Source: Candidatus Desulfatifera sulfidica (GTDB taxonomy: Bacteria > Desulfobacterota > Desulfobulbia > Desulfobulbales > Desulfocapsaceae). From it: 64,000 nt of DNA. Positions 48,106 to 58,001 of this stretch are shown piece by piece. Below the pieces are notes generated by a model. It had not been told where the DNA came from and ran no database searches. It worked only from the letters and a program-made list of their open reading frames with translations. Each line of letters starts with the position of its first letter. The first letter of the stretch is position 1. A program made the position numbers and the translations under genes. The DNA is taken from assembly GCA_014381505.1 (NCBI GenBank), contig JACNLK010000028.1, positions 1 to 64,000 of the forward strand, given 5' to 3'.

Positions 48106-49050
48106 TTAAATGCGGCGAATCCAGTCTTCGGTCTTTTTTAACACAGTGTCACGAGCGCTTGCTTCGTGCCACTGTATTTCTTTGTTGGATGAAAACCACG
48201 TGTACTGGCGCTTGGCATAACGACGCGTGTCACGTGCAAGGAGACGTTCGCATTCATTTCGGTCATACTTGCCTTGTAAGTATTCATTCATGTGCCGATA
48301 GCCAATGGACTGCATGGATTTCAGATCAGCCTTGTATCCTCGTTCCAGGAGGCTCAGAACCTCCTGCTCCAGTCCCTGGTTAAGCATTATCCTGGTACGG
48401 AGATTGATCCTCTCGTGGAGAATCTTTCTGTCGCATGTTAGACCAATCTGGAGGCTGTTGGTGAATCGTTTATGCCTTTGCTGGTCGTGCTCATGCAGAT
48501 GTTCTGACCAGGTTTTACCTGTAGAGCGATAAATCTCCAAAGCCCTAACCAGTCGCTGGCTGTCGTTTGGATGTATTCTTTTCGCGGAGATTTGGTCAAT
48601 TACCTTCAGTTCTTCATGTAGTTTATTGTTTCCGAGGAGGGTCAGTTCGTCTTTCAACTGTTCCCGGATATTCAAATCAGTCGCAATATCCTGAAAGAGC
48701 CCGTGGAAGAGTCCCCGCAGATAAAGCCCTGTCCCTCCCGTGAGCAAGGCCACCCTTCCCCGCCCATGGATTTCACGAATTGCCGCGGATGCATCACGAA
48801 CAAAACGGGCTGCATCATACTCTTCGTCCGGGTCAACCACATCTATGAGATGATGTGGAACCTTGGCCCTCTCCTCAAGGCTGGCCTTGGCAGTACCAAT
48901 ATCCATCAGGCGGTACACCTGCATGGAGTCGACACTGATGATTTCACAATCAAATTGATTGGCAAGGTCCAGTGACAGGGCGGTTTTACCAATGGCAGTT
49001 GGTCCCACCAGAACGATGACCGGCCCGGTAATTGGAATTATTTCATTCAT
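48106..49050 (-). CDS. miaA: tRNA dimethylallyltransferase
   Basis: IVLVGPTAIGKTALSLDLA, ISVDSMQVYRLMDIGTAKAS, HHLIDVVDPDEEYDAARFV, RYAKRQYTWF. Confidence 0.96.
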   Translation of the reverse strand: MNEIIPITGPVIVLVGPTAIGKTALSLDLANQFDCEIISVDSMQVYRLMDIGTAKASLEERAKVPHHLIDVVDPDEEYDAARFVRDASAAIREIHGRGRVALLTGGTGLYLRGLFHGLFQDIATDLNIREQLKDELTLLGNNKLHEELKVIDQISAKRIHPNDSQRLVRALEIYRSTGKTWSEHLHEHDQQRHKRFTNSLQIGLTCDRKILHERINLRTRIMLNQGLEQEVLSLLERGYKADLKSMQSIGYRHMNEYLQGKYDRNECERLLARDTRRYAKRQYTWFSSNKEIQWHEASARDTVLKKTEDWIRRI

Positions 49051-49535
49051 AGCTCGGTACTAAAGGAGAACTGCTTTGCAAATTGCTTCATTCGTTTGGG
49101 GCCTATTCCCGGTACGCTCAGAAGATCACTCTCTGAAAAAAAGAACCCTTCAGTCTTACGAATCCGGAGAATTTCCCGGGAAAGTTGCGGTCCGATACCT
49201 GACACAGTCATCAGTAATGACTTGTCAGCAAAGTTGATTGGTACTTCTTTGAAGAAAAAAGGGTGCAAATACGGTGGAATGGACCCGGCATGACCACCTG
49301 TCTGCGACTCCCCGCCCATATCAGTGACGGGCGCCAATTTCAGGTCACCTCCGGTCCAGGATAATACCTGTCCCCCACCTGCTCCAGTCAACTCCTCTTC
49401 TTTCCCCTTGAGCTGGAATGTCATCAGTACAAACAAAAACAGGACAGCCAGTGAGAGGAATACACTCACCCGGCTATCCTGTGAAGACTGATCCGTTGCG
49501 GGGCAACGAGCCTCAGCCGGTTCGTTGTTCATCAT
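49047..49535 (-). CDS. Helix-hairpin-helix (ComEA-like) membrane-anchored protein
   Basis: TM segment then INFADKSLLMTVSGIGPQLSREILRIRKTEGFFFSESDLLSVPGIGPKRMKQF (two HhH). Confidence 0.8.
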   Translation of the reverse strand: MMNNEPAEARCPATDQSSQDSRVSVFLSLAVLFLFVLMTFQLKGKEEELTGAGGGQVLSWTGGDLKLAPVTDMGGESQTGGHAGSIPPYLHPFFFKEVPINFADKSLLMTVSGIGPQLSREILRIRKTEGFFFSESDLLSVPGIGPKRMKQFAKQFSFSTEL

Positions 49536-51111
49536 CACGCATGAGTTTATAGCTGAATGCGTCAACCAGGGCCTGCCACGAGGCTTCAATGATATTGTAT
49601 GATACTCCCACCGTACCCCACTGACTGCGCTGGTCCTTTGATTCAACAAGGACTCGAACCTTGGCGCCTGTACCATGTTCACCAGAGAGTACCCGCACCT
49701 TGTAGTCAATCAACTCTACTTCCTCCAGAGCTGGATAAAACTGGACCAATGCCTTACGCATAGCCTTATCTATGGCATTGACAGGGCCGTCACCCATGGC
49801 AGCACTATGGACCTCTTCACCAGCCACTTCAAGGCGGATTGTGGCCTCGGTCTCTGGGGGCTGATCCATGGTGCGTTTTGAGTTAATTGCCCGGAAGGCC
49901 TTGAGTTTGAAGTAGTCGGGTTGCGTACCAAGCACCTTTCTCATCAGCAATTCAAATGAAGCCTCAGCTCCTTCGTAAGCGTATCCCTGGTTTTCAAGAT
50001 CCTTGAGCTTGCGGACAATGTCTGCAAGGAGAGGATTGTCCGGATCAATTTTGACACCAAATTTCTCGGCCTTGTGCAGGACATTGCTTTTGCCGGATTG
50101 ATCCGAGATCAGAATGCGGCGGAAGTTACCAACCTTTTCCGGCTCGATGTGTTCATAGGTCAAAGGGTTTCTCTTGACGGCAGAAACATGAATTCCACCC
50201 TTGTGGGCAAAAGCGGCCTGCCCCACATAGGGCTGGTATTTATTGTGTGGCAAATTCGCCAACTCATCGACCAGCCGGGCAGTTTCATAGAGGCTGCTGA
50301 TTTGTTTACCCGCCTCACAGTCATAGCCCATCTTCAGGGTCAGAGCTGGGAGAATTGACGTCAGGTTGGCATTCCCGCAACGCTCGCCATAACCATTCAT
50401 TGTCCCTTGAACCTGCTTGACTCCCATGCTCAAGGCGATCAATGAATTTGCCACTGCTGTTTCTGAATCGTTGTGTGCGTGAATACCAAGATTGACATCA
50501 GCACCGCGGTCGGCCACATATTGCTGGACACGGGAGATGATGGGCTGAACCTCCTGGGGGAGCATACCGCCATTGGTGTCACATAAAATCAGGCATTCGG
50601 CTCCACCGTCAATAGCACGGCCCAATGTTTCAAGGGCGTAGTCTGCGTTCTTTTTGAACCCGTCAAAGAAGTGTTCTGCATCGTAGAACAGATGCTCAAC
50701 ATGTGGTCTGAGATAGCGCAGTGATTCTTCGATTATCAGCAGATTGTCTGCCAGTTCAATGCGCAGGGCATCATAAACATGAATATCCCAGGACTTGCCA
50801 AAAATGGTTATTACCTGAGTTTTTGCAGCAATCAATGCCTGCAGGTTTGCATCCTGGTCGGCGGGATTAGCAAACATCCGAGTTGAGCCAAAGGCTGCAA
50901 GCTTGGCATGCTTTAGATTGGCTCCCTGCATAGTTTGAAAAAACTCAACGGCCAGGGGGTTGGAGCCAGGCCAGCCGCCTTCAATAAAATCAATCCCGGC
51001 TTCATCGAGCTTATGACTGATTTTAACCTTGTCATTCAGGGACAGATTGAAATTTTCAGCTTGGGTTCCGTCCCGCAGAGTGGTGTCGTAGATCTGTACT
51101 TGGCGCGTCAT
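49513..51111 (-). CDS. cimA: (R)-citramalate synthase
   Basis: YDTTLRDGTQAENFNLSLNDKVKISHKLDEAGIDFIEGGWPGSNP; GIHAHNDSETAVANSL; C-terminal regulatory LeuA dimer domain. Confidence 0.93.
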   Translation of the reverse strand: MTRQVQIYDTTLRDGTQAENFNLSLNDKVKISHKLDEAGIDFIEGGWPGSNPLAVEFFQTMQGANLKHAKLAAFGSTRMFANPADQDANLQALIAAKTQVITIFGKSWDIHVYDALRIELADNLLIIEESLRYLRPHVEHLFYDAEHFFDGFKKNADYALETLGRAIDGGAECLILCDTNGGMLPQEVQPIISRVQQYVADRGADVNLGIHAHNDSETAVANSLIALSMGVKQVQGTMNGYGERCGNANLTSILPALTLKMGYDCEAGKQISSLYETARLVDELANLPHNKYQPYVGQAAFAHKGGIHVSAVKRNPLTYEHIEPEKVGNFRRILISDQSGKSNVLHKAEKFGVKIDPDNPLLADIVRKLKDLENQGYAYEGAEASFELLMRKVLGTQPDYFKLKAFRAINSKRTMDQPPETEATIRLEVAGEEVHSAAMGDGPVNAIDKAMRKALVQFYPALEEVELIDYKVRVLSGEHGTGAKVRVLVESKDQRSQWGTVGVSYNIIEASWQALVDAFSYKLMRDDEQRTG

Positions 51112-52358
51112 CAGATGATATCCTCTTCAACAGGCGGATCGGACTTGTCCAGTTCAAAGGCGTCGTGCAGGGCACGGATAGCCAGTTCAGTATATTTCTC
51201 TTCAATGACACAGGAGACCTTGATCTCAGAAGTTGAAATCAGAGAGATATTGATCCCCTCTTTGGCCAGAACACTGAACATGGTTGAGGCAATACCGGAA
51301 TGATTACGCATGCCGACCCCAACGATTGATATCTTGGTGATATTCTCTGATCCATGTACATCACCGGCGCCAATTTTATCAGACATGTCCTGCAGCAACT
51401 GCATGGTGCGCAAATAATCAGTGCGCATGACAGTAAATGTCATGTCGGTCAAACCATTTCCCACGTCCTGGTTCTGAATGATCATGTCGACGATAATGTC
51501 GGCGTCTGAGATCGGGGTAAAGATCTTGGATGCAATCCCTGGCTGATCCGGGACGCCTGTGATGGTGATTCGGGCCTCATTTTTATTGTAAGTAACCCCT
51601 GATACGATTCTTCCTTCCATCTCTTTATCCTCCTTGACGACCCAAGTCCCTTCAGTCTCCGTAAAAGTGGAGCGGACATGGACTGGAACATTGTATTGTT
51701 TGGCAAAGGTTACGGAACGAATATCCAGGACCTTGGCACCGAGACTGGCCAGTTCCAGCATCTCGTCATAGGAGATGCGGTCAATTTTACGGGCCTTGTT
51801 GCAGATATTTGGATCAGTGGTATACACCCCTTCCACATCAGTGTAAATCTCGCAGGAGTCAGCCATGAGCGCTGCGGCAAGTGCGACAGCAGTGGTGTCG
51901 GAACCACCACGACCAAGGGTAGTAATGGAACCGTCACTGGCTACGCCTTGAAATCCGGCGACGGTTACGACCTTGCCCTGATTGAGCTCGGCCATAATGC
52001 GCTCGGAGTCAATACCTTCGATTCGCGCCTTTGTAAATACAGAATCTGTCTGGATTTTGATTTGATCACCAAGTAATGAGATGGCGTCATCCCCTGCTGC
52101 CTTGACTGCCATGGAAAACAGGGCAATGGAGACCTGCTCGCCTGTGGACTGCAGCATGTCCATCTCCCGGGGGTCAGGTAATTCCTGCATCTGCTGGGCG
52201 AGATCAATCAGGCGGTTTGTTTCACCAGACATGGCAGAGAGGACAACGACCATCTGATTACCGGCTCGCTTAGACCTGAGAACGCGTTCTGCCACAGCTT
52301 TAATTTTTTCAGGGGTACCGACAGAGGTCCCGCCAAATTTCATAACTATTAATGCCAT
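51111..52358 (-). CDS. lysC: Aspartate kinase
   Basis: MALIVMKFGGTSVGTPEKI, LGRGGSDTTAVALAAALMADSCEIYTDVEGVYTTDPN, two ACT domains. Confidence 0.96.
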   Translation of the reverse strand: MALIVMKFGGTSVGTPEKIKAVAERVLRSKRAGNQMVVVLSAMSGETNRLIDLAQQMQELPDPREMDMLQSTGEQVSIALFSMAVKAAGDDAISLLGDQIKIQTDSVFTKARIEGIDSERIMAELNQGKVVTVAGFQGVASDGSITTLGRGGSDTTAVALAAALMADSCEIYTDVEGVYTTDPNICNKARKIDRISYDEMLELASLGAKVLDIRSVTFAKQYNVPVHVRSTFTETEGTWVVKEDKEMEGRIVSGVTYNKNEARITITGVPDQPGIASKIFTPISDADIIVDMIIQNQDVGNGLTDMTFTVMRTDYLRTMQLLQDMSDKIGAGDVHGSENITKISIVGVGMRNHSGIASTMFSVLAKEGINISLISTSEIKVSCVIEEKYTELAIRALHDAFELDKSDPPVEEDII

Positions 52359-52615
52359 TATCTTTATCCCTGGTGCAGTAAGACACTGCATGAAATGATG
52401 AACGAGGGGTTGCGCTTCATTAAACTGTTCGGCTGATTCATGCGAGTTTCAACGGGATAAAACAAACATTCCCGGGAAACAATTATTTATGAACAGAAAC
52501 AATATAATTTATCTTCACCTGCTAAAATTGCAAGATGTTATTCAAACAATAAGGCTGATCCGGCTATTTTCCTTGTCATCCTCATCCCGGAGAAGTATTT
52601 TGACCTCTAATCGCC

Positions 52616-53092
52616 ATGCAGACACAACTTCCATTCCATATCGTCCTTGTTGAACCCGAGATCCCGCCCAATACCGGATCTATTGCCCGCTTATGTGGAG
52701 CGACCAACACTGTCCTTCACCTGGTTCGACCACTGGGATTTTCCACCGACGATAAGCATTTGAAGCGGGCCGGTCTCGATTACTGGAAATTTGTCCAGAT
52801 TCATTATTGGGATAACCTTCAGTCATTCCTGGCAGCCCAGGATGAATCTCAACTGTATTTTTTTACCACTAAAACAGCCCGTTCATATACATCTGCCTCA
52901 TTCAAACCAGGCGACTATCTGATCTTCGGCAAAGAAACCAAGGGCTTGCCAGTTGATCTTCTAGAAGATTACCCGGAACGCTGTTTGACTCTCCCCATGT
53001 GCAACGACAATATACGCAGCCTGAACCTTGCGATGACGGCCGGTGTGGTTCTCTATGAGGCCTTGCGCCAGAACGAAAATGGTTGTAAATAG
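52616..53092 (+). CDS. trmL: tRNA (cytidine(34)-2'-O)-methyltransferase
   Basis: HIVLVEPEIPPNTGSIARLCGATNTVLHLVRPLGFSTDDKHLKRAGLDYW; IFGKETKGLP; LPMCNDNIRSLNLAMTAGVVLYEALRQ. Confidence 0.94.
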   Translation: MQTQLPFHIVLVEPEIPPNTGSIARLCGATNTVLHLVRPLGFSTDDKHLKRAGLDYWKFVQIHYWDNLQSFLAAQDESQLYFFTTKTARSYTSASFKPGDYLIFGKETKGLPVDLLEDYPERCLTLPMCNDNIRSLNLAMTAGVVLYEALRQNENGCK

Positions 53093-53149
53093 GCCCTTTA
53101 TAATTAATCTGTCCATTTTTCTATACATTGATATGAGGAGAACAAATCC

Positions 53150-54232
53150 ATGAGCAAGCGTATTTATAATTTCAGTGCCGGTCCGGGTACGCTCCCTGTT
53201 GATGTTCTTGAACAGGCGAGTCGTGATATTGTTAATTTTCAAGAGACCGGTATGGGGCTCATTGAGATGAGTCATCGTTCAAAAGAATTTATGGCCGTTG
53301 CCGCTGAAACCGAGAATCTCCTGCGTGAGTTGATGGAAATTCCCGATAATTACAAAGTTCTTTTTCTTCAGGGTGGAGCTTCAAGCCAGTTTTTCATGAT
53401 TCCCATGAATTTACTTGGCGCAGGCAAGAAGGCGACTCACCTGAACACCGGAACCTGGGCCAAAAAGGCGATTAAAGAGGCCAAGTTATTCGGAGACATT
53501 GACGTTGCTTATTCAAGCGAGGAACAGAAATTCAACCGGGTCCCTACTTCTGATGAATATTCTGTGGCGGCAGATTCCGAGTATCTGTACATGGTCTCAA
53601 ATAATACTATCTACGGCACCCAATTTTCGGAGTTTCCTGAAACCGACAAAATGCTGGTTTGCGACATGTCCTCTGATATTCTCTCACGCAGAATTGATGT
53701 TTCAAAGTTTGGTCTTATTTTTGCCGGTGCCCAGAAAAACATGGGGCCTGCCGGGGTCACCGTGGTCATTATCCGCGAAGATCTTCTTGATCGTACCCCG
53801 GAGTCTGTTCCGACCATGCTTCGTTACAAGACTCATGCTGACAAGGATTCCATGTTCAACACCCCACCATGCTTTGCCATTTATGCAGTGGGTGAGGTGC
53901 TAAAGTGGTTAAAAAAACAAGGTGGCGTTGCAGCCATGGAAGAAATCAACAAGGAAAAGGCTGGTCTGCTCTACAGTGCAATTGACGGCAGTGATTTTTA
54001 TCGTGGACATGCCGAGAAAGACTCCCGCTCCTTGATGAATATTCCGTTTAATCTGCCGACCCCGGAACTTGAGGCCAAGTTCATTGCCGAAGCCGCATCT
54101 CTGGGCTTTAACGGCCTGAAGGGGCATCGATCCATTGGTGGTTGCCGCGCGTCCATATACAACGCCTTCCCGCGTCAGGGCGTGGTTGATCTGGTGGCAT
54201 TCATGGCTGAGTTTGAAAAGAAGAATAGTTGA
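53150..54232 (+). CDS. serC: Phosphoserine aminotransferase
   Basis: IYNFSAGPGTLPVDVLEQA, LFLQGGASSQFFMIPMNLL, NTIYGTQF, GAQKNMGPAGVTVVII. Confidence 0.97.
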   Translation: MSKRIYNFSAGPGTLPVDVLEQASRDIVNFQETGMGLIEMSHRSKEFMAVAAETENLLRELMEIPDNYKVLFLQGGASSQFFMIPMNLLGAGKKATHLNTGTWAKKAIKEAKLFGDIDVAYSSEEQKFNRVPTSDEYSVAADSEYLYMVSNNTIYGTQFSEFPETDKMLVCDMSSDILSRRIDVSKFGLIFAGAQKNMGPAGVTVVIIREDLLDRTPESVPTMLRYKTHADKDSMFNTPPCFAIYAVGEVLKWLKKQGGVAAMEEINKEKAGLLYSAIDGSDFYRGHAEKDSRSLMNIPFNLPTPELEAKFIAEAASLGFNGLKGHRSIGGCRASIYNAFPRQGVVDLVAFMAEFEKKNS

Positions 54233-54253
54233 AAAACTGAGTACAACTGAAGG

Positions 54254-54287
54254 AGCAGGCCGAAACGATATGTCGTTTCGGCCTGCT
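54254..54287 (+). terminator. Intrinsic terminator downstream of serC
   Basis: AGCAGGCCGAAACGA-tatg-TCGTTTCGGCCTGCT perfect 15 bp stem followed by GTGTTTTAT. Confidence 0.85.
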
Positions 54288-54301
54288 GTGTTTTATATCC
54301 C

Positions 54302-55171
54302 ATGCACTATGACGGTATCATCATTCGCCCACCCAGCGAAGCCGACTCCATCATTATCCAAATCACTGCTGGCTGTTCTCACAACCGTTGTACCTTTTGC
54401 GGGGCTTACAAAAATAAGCAATTTCGGCAGCGGAACAATGAAGAGATCAACGAAAATATCGCCTTTGCTGCCAAGTATTGTGCACGGCAGCACCGTGTTT
54501 TTCTGGCCGATGGCGATGCCCTGATCCTGCCCCAAAGTCGCCTGGTTGAAATTTTCACACAGATCTGTACTCGTCTGCCGCAGGTTCGTCGAATATCTCT
54601 CTATGCCAATGCCAAGGCTATCCGCAGCAAAACGGTTGAACAACTTGCTGAATTGAAGAAATTGGGGTTAAACCGGGTCTATCTGGGGTTGGAGAGCGGA
54701 GATGACCAGGTCTTGAGCGCTGCCATTAAAGGTGAAACCGCCGATTCAATGTTGGCTGCAGCCAGGCAGGTCAAGGAGGCCGGACTTTTTTTATCTGTAA
54801 CGGTACTTCTGGGATTAGCAGGAGCCACCCGCAGTCTCATCCATGCTCGTGAGACTGGACGTGTCTTGACCCAAATGGCCCCGAACCAAATAGCAGCTCT
54901 GATGTTCATGCCGATTCCCGGAACTGAACTTGGTGATAAAGTTTTGGCGGGAGTTTTTCAACTCCCGGACAGTCATGGCTTGCTTGAAGAATTGCGGGAG
55001 TTGCTGGTACACACAAACTGTGATCGTGTGCAATTTATGGCCAATCATGCATCAAATTACCTGCCGATTACCGGACGACTCAGTCGTAACAAGAATGAAA
55101 TGCTGCAGTTGATCGACCAGGCCCTCACAGGCAGGGTTATTCTTCGTGCTGAAAGTATGCGCGCTTTATAA
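54302..55171 (+). CDS. Radical SAM protein of unknown function
   Basis: IQITAGCSHNRCTFCGAYKNKQFRQRN (Cx4Cx2C-type cluster motif; spacing approximate), SLYANAKAIRSKTVEQLAELKKLGLNRVYLGLESGDDQVL. Confidence 0.85.
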   Translation: MHYDGIIIRPPSEADSIIIQITAGCSHNRCTFCGAYKNKQFRQRNNEEINENIAFAAKYCARQHRVFLADGDALILPQSRLVEIFTQICTRLPQVRRISLYANAKAIRSKTVEQLAELKKLGLNRVYLGLESGDDQVLSAAIKGETADSMLAAARQVKEAGLFLSVTVLLGLAGATRSLIHARETGRVLTQMAPNQIAALMFMPIPGTELGDKVLAGVFQLPDSHGLLEELRELLVHTNCDRVQFMANHASNYLPITGRLSRNKNEMLQLIDQALTGRVILRAESMRAL

Positions 55172-55226
55172 AGCAATAAAATTGCCTGAACTGATTTACA
55201 ACACCCGAATTGATGTGCAAAACAAA

Positions 55227-56294
55227 ATGACGACCAGAACCGATCTCCGTAACCTGACCCAGGAAGAAATTGTTGACTATGTCGAGAGTCTGGGGCAACC
55301 CGCCTTTCGAGGACGCCAGATCATGGCCTGGCTTTATCGCCCGGGGATCAGTGAGTTTTCTCAGATGACTGATCTGGCCAAGGACTTCCGTCGTATCCTG
55401 AGCGAACATGCCTACATGTCGTCATTTCAAAATCCTCTAATCGAGCGATCCAAGGATGGTTGTGTCAAGTTTGGATTTCGCCTGGACGACGGGAAGATGA
55501 TTGAATCGGTACTGATTCCAGAACCGGACCGCAACACCCTCTGCGTCTCGTCGCAGGTCGGCTGCGCCATGAATTGTTCCTTTTGTCTGACCGCGACCAT
55601 GGGCTTTATCCGCAACCTGTCACCGGCCGAGATCGTCAATCAGGTCTGCGCTGTGGGCGATTTTCTTCGGGCTGAATCCAAGGGCAATCTCATTGGCTCG
55701 GACCGGGTTACCAACATTGTTTTCATGGGCATGGGCGAGCCGCTCAACAACCTTGACAATCTGCTCAAAAGCCTATCCATCCTCACGGAGCAGCGAGGTC
55801 TTGATCTGACGAACCGGAGAATAACCGTCTCCACCTGTGGCATTGTTCCCCAGATGCAGATCCTGGGTGAAAATTCCACGGCCAATCTGGCCGTTTCCCT
55901 GCATGCTGTGGATGATGAGACCCGCGACAAACTGATGCCCATCAATAGACGTTATCCCGTCGCTGAACTGATTGAGGCCTGCCGCACCTTCCCCATGGCC
56001 AAACGCAAGCGGATTATGTTTGAATATATCCTGCTCAAAGGAATCAACGATTCTGACGCGGAAGCGCATAAACTGGCAAAGCTCCTGCGTGGTATTCCCT
56101 GCAAGATTAATCTCCTGCCCTATAATGAATCCCCTGCTATCCCCTATAAGAGTCCCTCTTATTCCCGGATTCTGAGTTTCCAGAAGATTCTCATGAATGC
56201 CAAATACTCAGTATTTGTACGCAGCAGCCGTGGCTCTGACATCTCAGCCGCCTGCGGACAATTGGCCCGTGAAGAGAACAGCGATATTTCCTGA
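55227..56294 (+). CDS. rlmN: 23S rRNA (adenine(2503)-C(2))-methyltransferase / tRNA m2A37 methyltransferase
   Basis: GQPAFRGRQIMAWLYRPG, VSSQVGCAMNCSFCLTATMGFIRNL, NIVFMGMGEPLNNLDN, VSLHAVDDETRDKLMPINRRYP. Confidence 0.96.
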   Translation: MTTRTDLRNLTQEEIVDYVESLGQPAFRGRQIMAWLYRPGISEFSQMTDLAKDFRRILSEHAYMSSFQNPLIERSKDGCVKFGFRLDDGKMIESVLIPEPDRNTLCVSSQVGCAMNCSFCLTATMGFIRNLSPAEIVNQVCAVGDFLRAESKGNLIGSDRVTNIVFMGMGEPLNNLDNLLKSLSILTEQRGLDLTNRRITVSTCGIVPQMQILGENSTANLAVSLHAVDDETRDKLMPINRRYPVAELIEACRTFPMAKRKRIMFEYILLKGINDSDAEAHKLAKLLRGIPCKINLLPYNESPAIPYKSPSYSRILSFQKILMNAKYSVFVRSSRGSDISAACGQLAREENSDIS

Positions 56295-56502
56295 TTTTTT
56301 TCAGCCGGCGCGAGGCAAAAATGCGTCAGTCATAGGTGACAATGGAAGAGTGTTGGCAAGGTTTGATGCGAGGTCCTGAGGGAAACGTGATAGGTGACCT
56401 CGGTAAAATTGTGCATGGCGGCTGCCCATTGGCTCAATGGTACAACAGGGCAGCCTTCTCTGTTGAAATAATCAGTACAAATTAATTGGTTGCTGTTTTA
56501 AA

Positions 56503-57093
56503 TCAATCATCTGCCCAATCTGATATAACAGATCTGGGAAGAAGAGAGAGATCAATTTTTTTGGCTTCAACAATTCCAGCCTGCAATGCCTGGCGATTCA
56601 TTTCTTCCGTCCCCTTCGGTACCCTTTTCATCAAGGCAGCCTCCAGTCCTGTCATGCTGACCTGTCCGGAAAGCAGACCGACTGCCCCCAGAGCGACCAT
56701 ATTTGCTACCAGTTCTTTGCCCGTCAATTCTCGGGCAATACGAGTAAAGGGGATTGTCACTGCGCGACTGGTGGGTACTTGATCAACAAGGTCTGAATCG
56801 ACCACCAGGAGTCCTTCTGGACGAATATCAAAGAAGTAGGCATCGCAGGCGACCTGGGTCATGGCCAGCAGTAGGTCGATGGACAGTGCTTTTGGGTAGT
56901 CTATGGGGCTGTCAGAGACAACAACTTCAGCCTTGGATTTTCCTCCACGGGCCTCAGGGCCGTAGCTCTGTGTCTGACAGACATGCTTACCCGCTTCACG
57001 GGCTACGGCATCGGCCATAACGACGGCTGCAGTGATGATTCCCTGACCACCTGAACCGCTGAAGCGTATTTCGTACCGCTGATCATTCTTCAT
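56503..57093 (-). CDS. korC: 2-oxoacid (2-oxoglutarate):ferredoxin oxidoreductase gamma subunit
   Basis: RFSGSGGQGIITAAVVMADAVAREAGKHVCQTQSYGPEARGGKSKAEVVVSD. Confidence 0.92.
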   Translation of the reverse strand: MKNDQRYEIRFSGSGGQGIITAAVVMADAVAREAGKHVCQTQSYGPEARGGKSKAEVVVSDSPIDYPKALSIDLLLAMTQVACDAYFFDIRPEGLLVVDSDLVDQVPTSRAVTIPFTRIARELTGKELVANMVALGAVGLLSGQVSMTGLEAALMKRVPKGTEEMNRQALQAGIVEAKKIDLSLLPRSVISDWADD

Positions 57094-57967
57094 AGCGCTT
57101 CACTCCATTTTTTACCTTAGCCTTAACCACCTTGTCAGCATCTCGTTCAGCCTGTCGGTTGATGCGTCTATATTCTTCTGTTGAAATGGGCTTATCGATA
57201 TCAGCCAGGATACCGATTGTAAATTTGTCTTCCATTTCTTCAGTGGTCATTTTTTCGGCCTTGCCGACAGTCACTGCGTTATTCTTAAAGCTCTGCATCA
57301 TTTCAACTGCGCCACCGAGTTTGTTACGGCGACCGTGCTGAACATGACAGTTTGAAATGACTTCAACCACAGAAAAACCTCGCTTTGTAATAGCCTGACC
57401 AATTAATTTGTCGAGATGTGAGGCGTGATAAACTGTGCCCCGGCCAACAAATGAGGCGCCGGCTGTTACAGCGAGTTCGGCAATAGAAAAGGCGTGTTCA
57501 ACGTGACCGTAAACTGAAGTTGTTGATTTACTGCCATAGGGTGTGGTTGGCGAATATTGACCACCGGTCATGCCATAGGTGGAATTATTGATGATAATTG
57601 CGGTAATATTGATATTACGACGAGCGGCATGGATAAAATGATTACCGCCTATTGCTGTTGCATCCCCGTCTCCCATAACCGAGATGACAGACAGTTCAGG
57701 ATTTGCCAGTTTAATGCCGGTGGCAAAAGTCAATGATCGTCCGTGAGTGGTATGCACGGTGTTGAAATCTATATACGTTGGCATTCTCCCGGAACAACCA
57801 ATTCCTGAGGCGAGAACGATTTCGTCTTTTGAGAGCTTGAGATTATGAGTCGCTCGGAGGAGTGCTCCCATAACTATACCGTTACCACACCCCGGACACC
57901 AGACATGGGGGAATTTCTTGTCATGTCTCAGGTATTCCTGGCGAATAATTTCTGCTTCTTCACGCAC
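57083..57967 (-). CDS. korB: 2-oxoacid:ferredoxin oxidoreductase beta subunit (TPP-binding)
   Basis: PHVWCPGCGNGIVMGALLRA, ASGIGCSGRMPTYIDFNTVHTTHGR, VMGDGDATAIGGNHFIHAARRNINITAIIINNSTYGMTGGQYSPTTP. Confidence 0.95.
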   Translation of the reverse strand: MREEAEIIRQEYLRHDKKFPHVWCPGCGNGIVMGALLRATHNLKLSKDEIVLASGIGCSGRMPTYIDFNTVHTTHGRSLTFATGIKLANPELSVISVMGDGDATAIGGNHFIHAARRNINITAIIINNSTYGMTGGQYSPTTPYGSKSTTSVYGHVEHAFSIAELAVTAGASFVGRGTVYHASHLDKLIGQAITKRGFSVVEVISNCHVQHGRRNKLGGAVEMMQSFKNNAVTVGKAEKMTTEEMEDKFTIGILADIDKPISTEEYRRINRQAERDADKVVKAKVKNGVKRYEE

Positions 57968-58001
57968 GATGAACTCCTTGTCTGTTTATGAGCACTTCTG
58001 C

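Noticed and set aside
56420-56455. GGCTGCCC...GGGCAGCC hairpin between rlmN and korC
   Set aside because: 8-bp stem with 20-nt loop and no T tract; too weak to call as a terminator.
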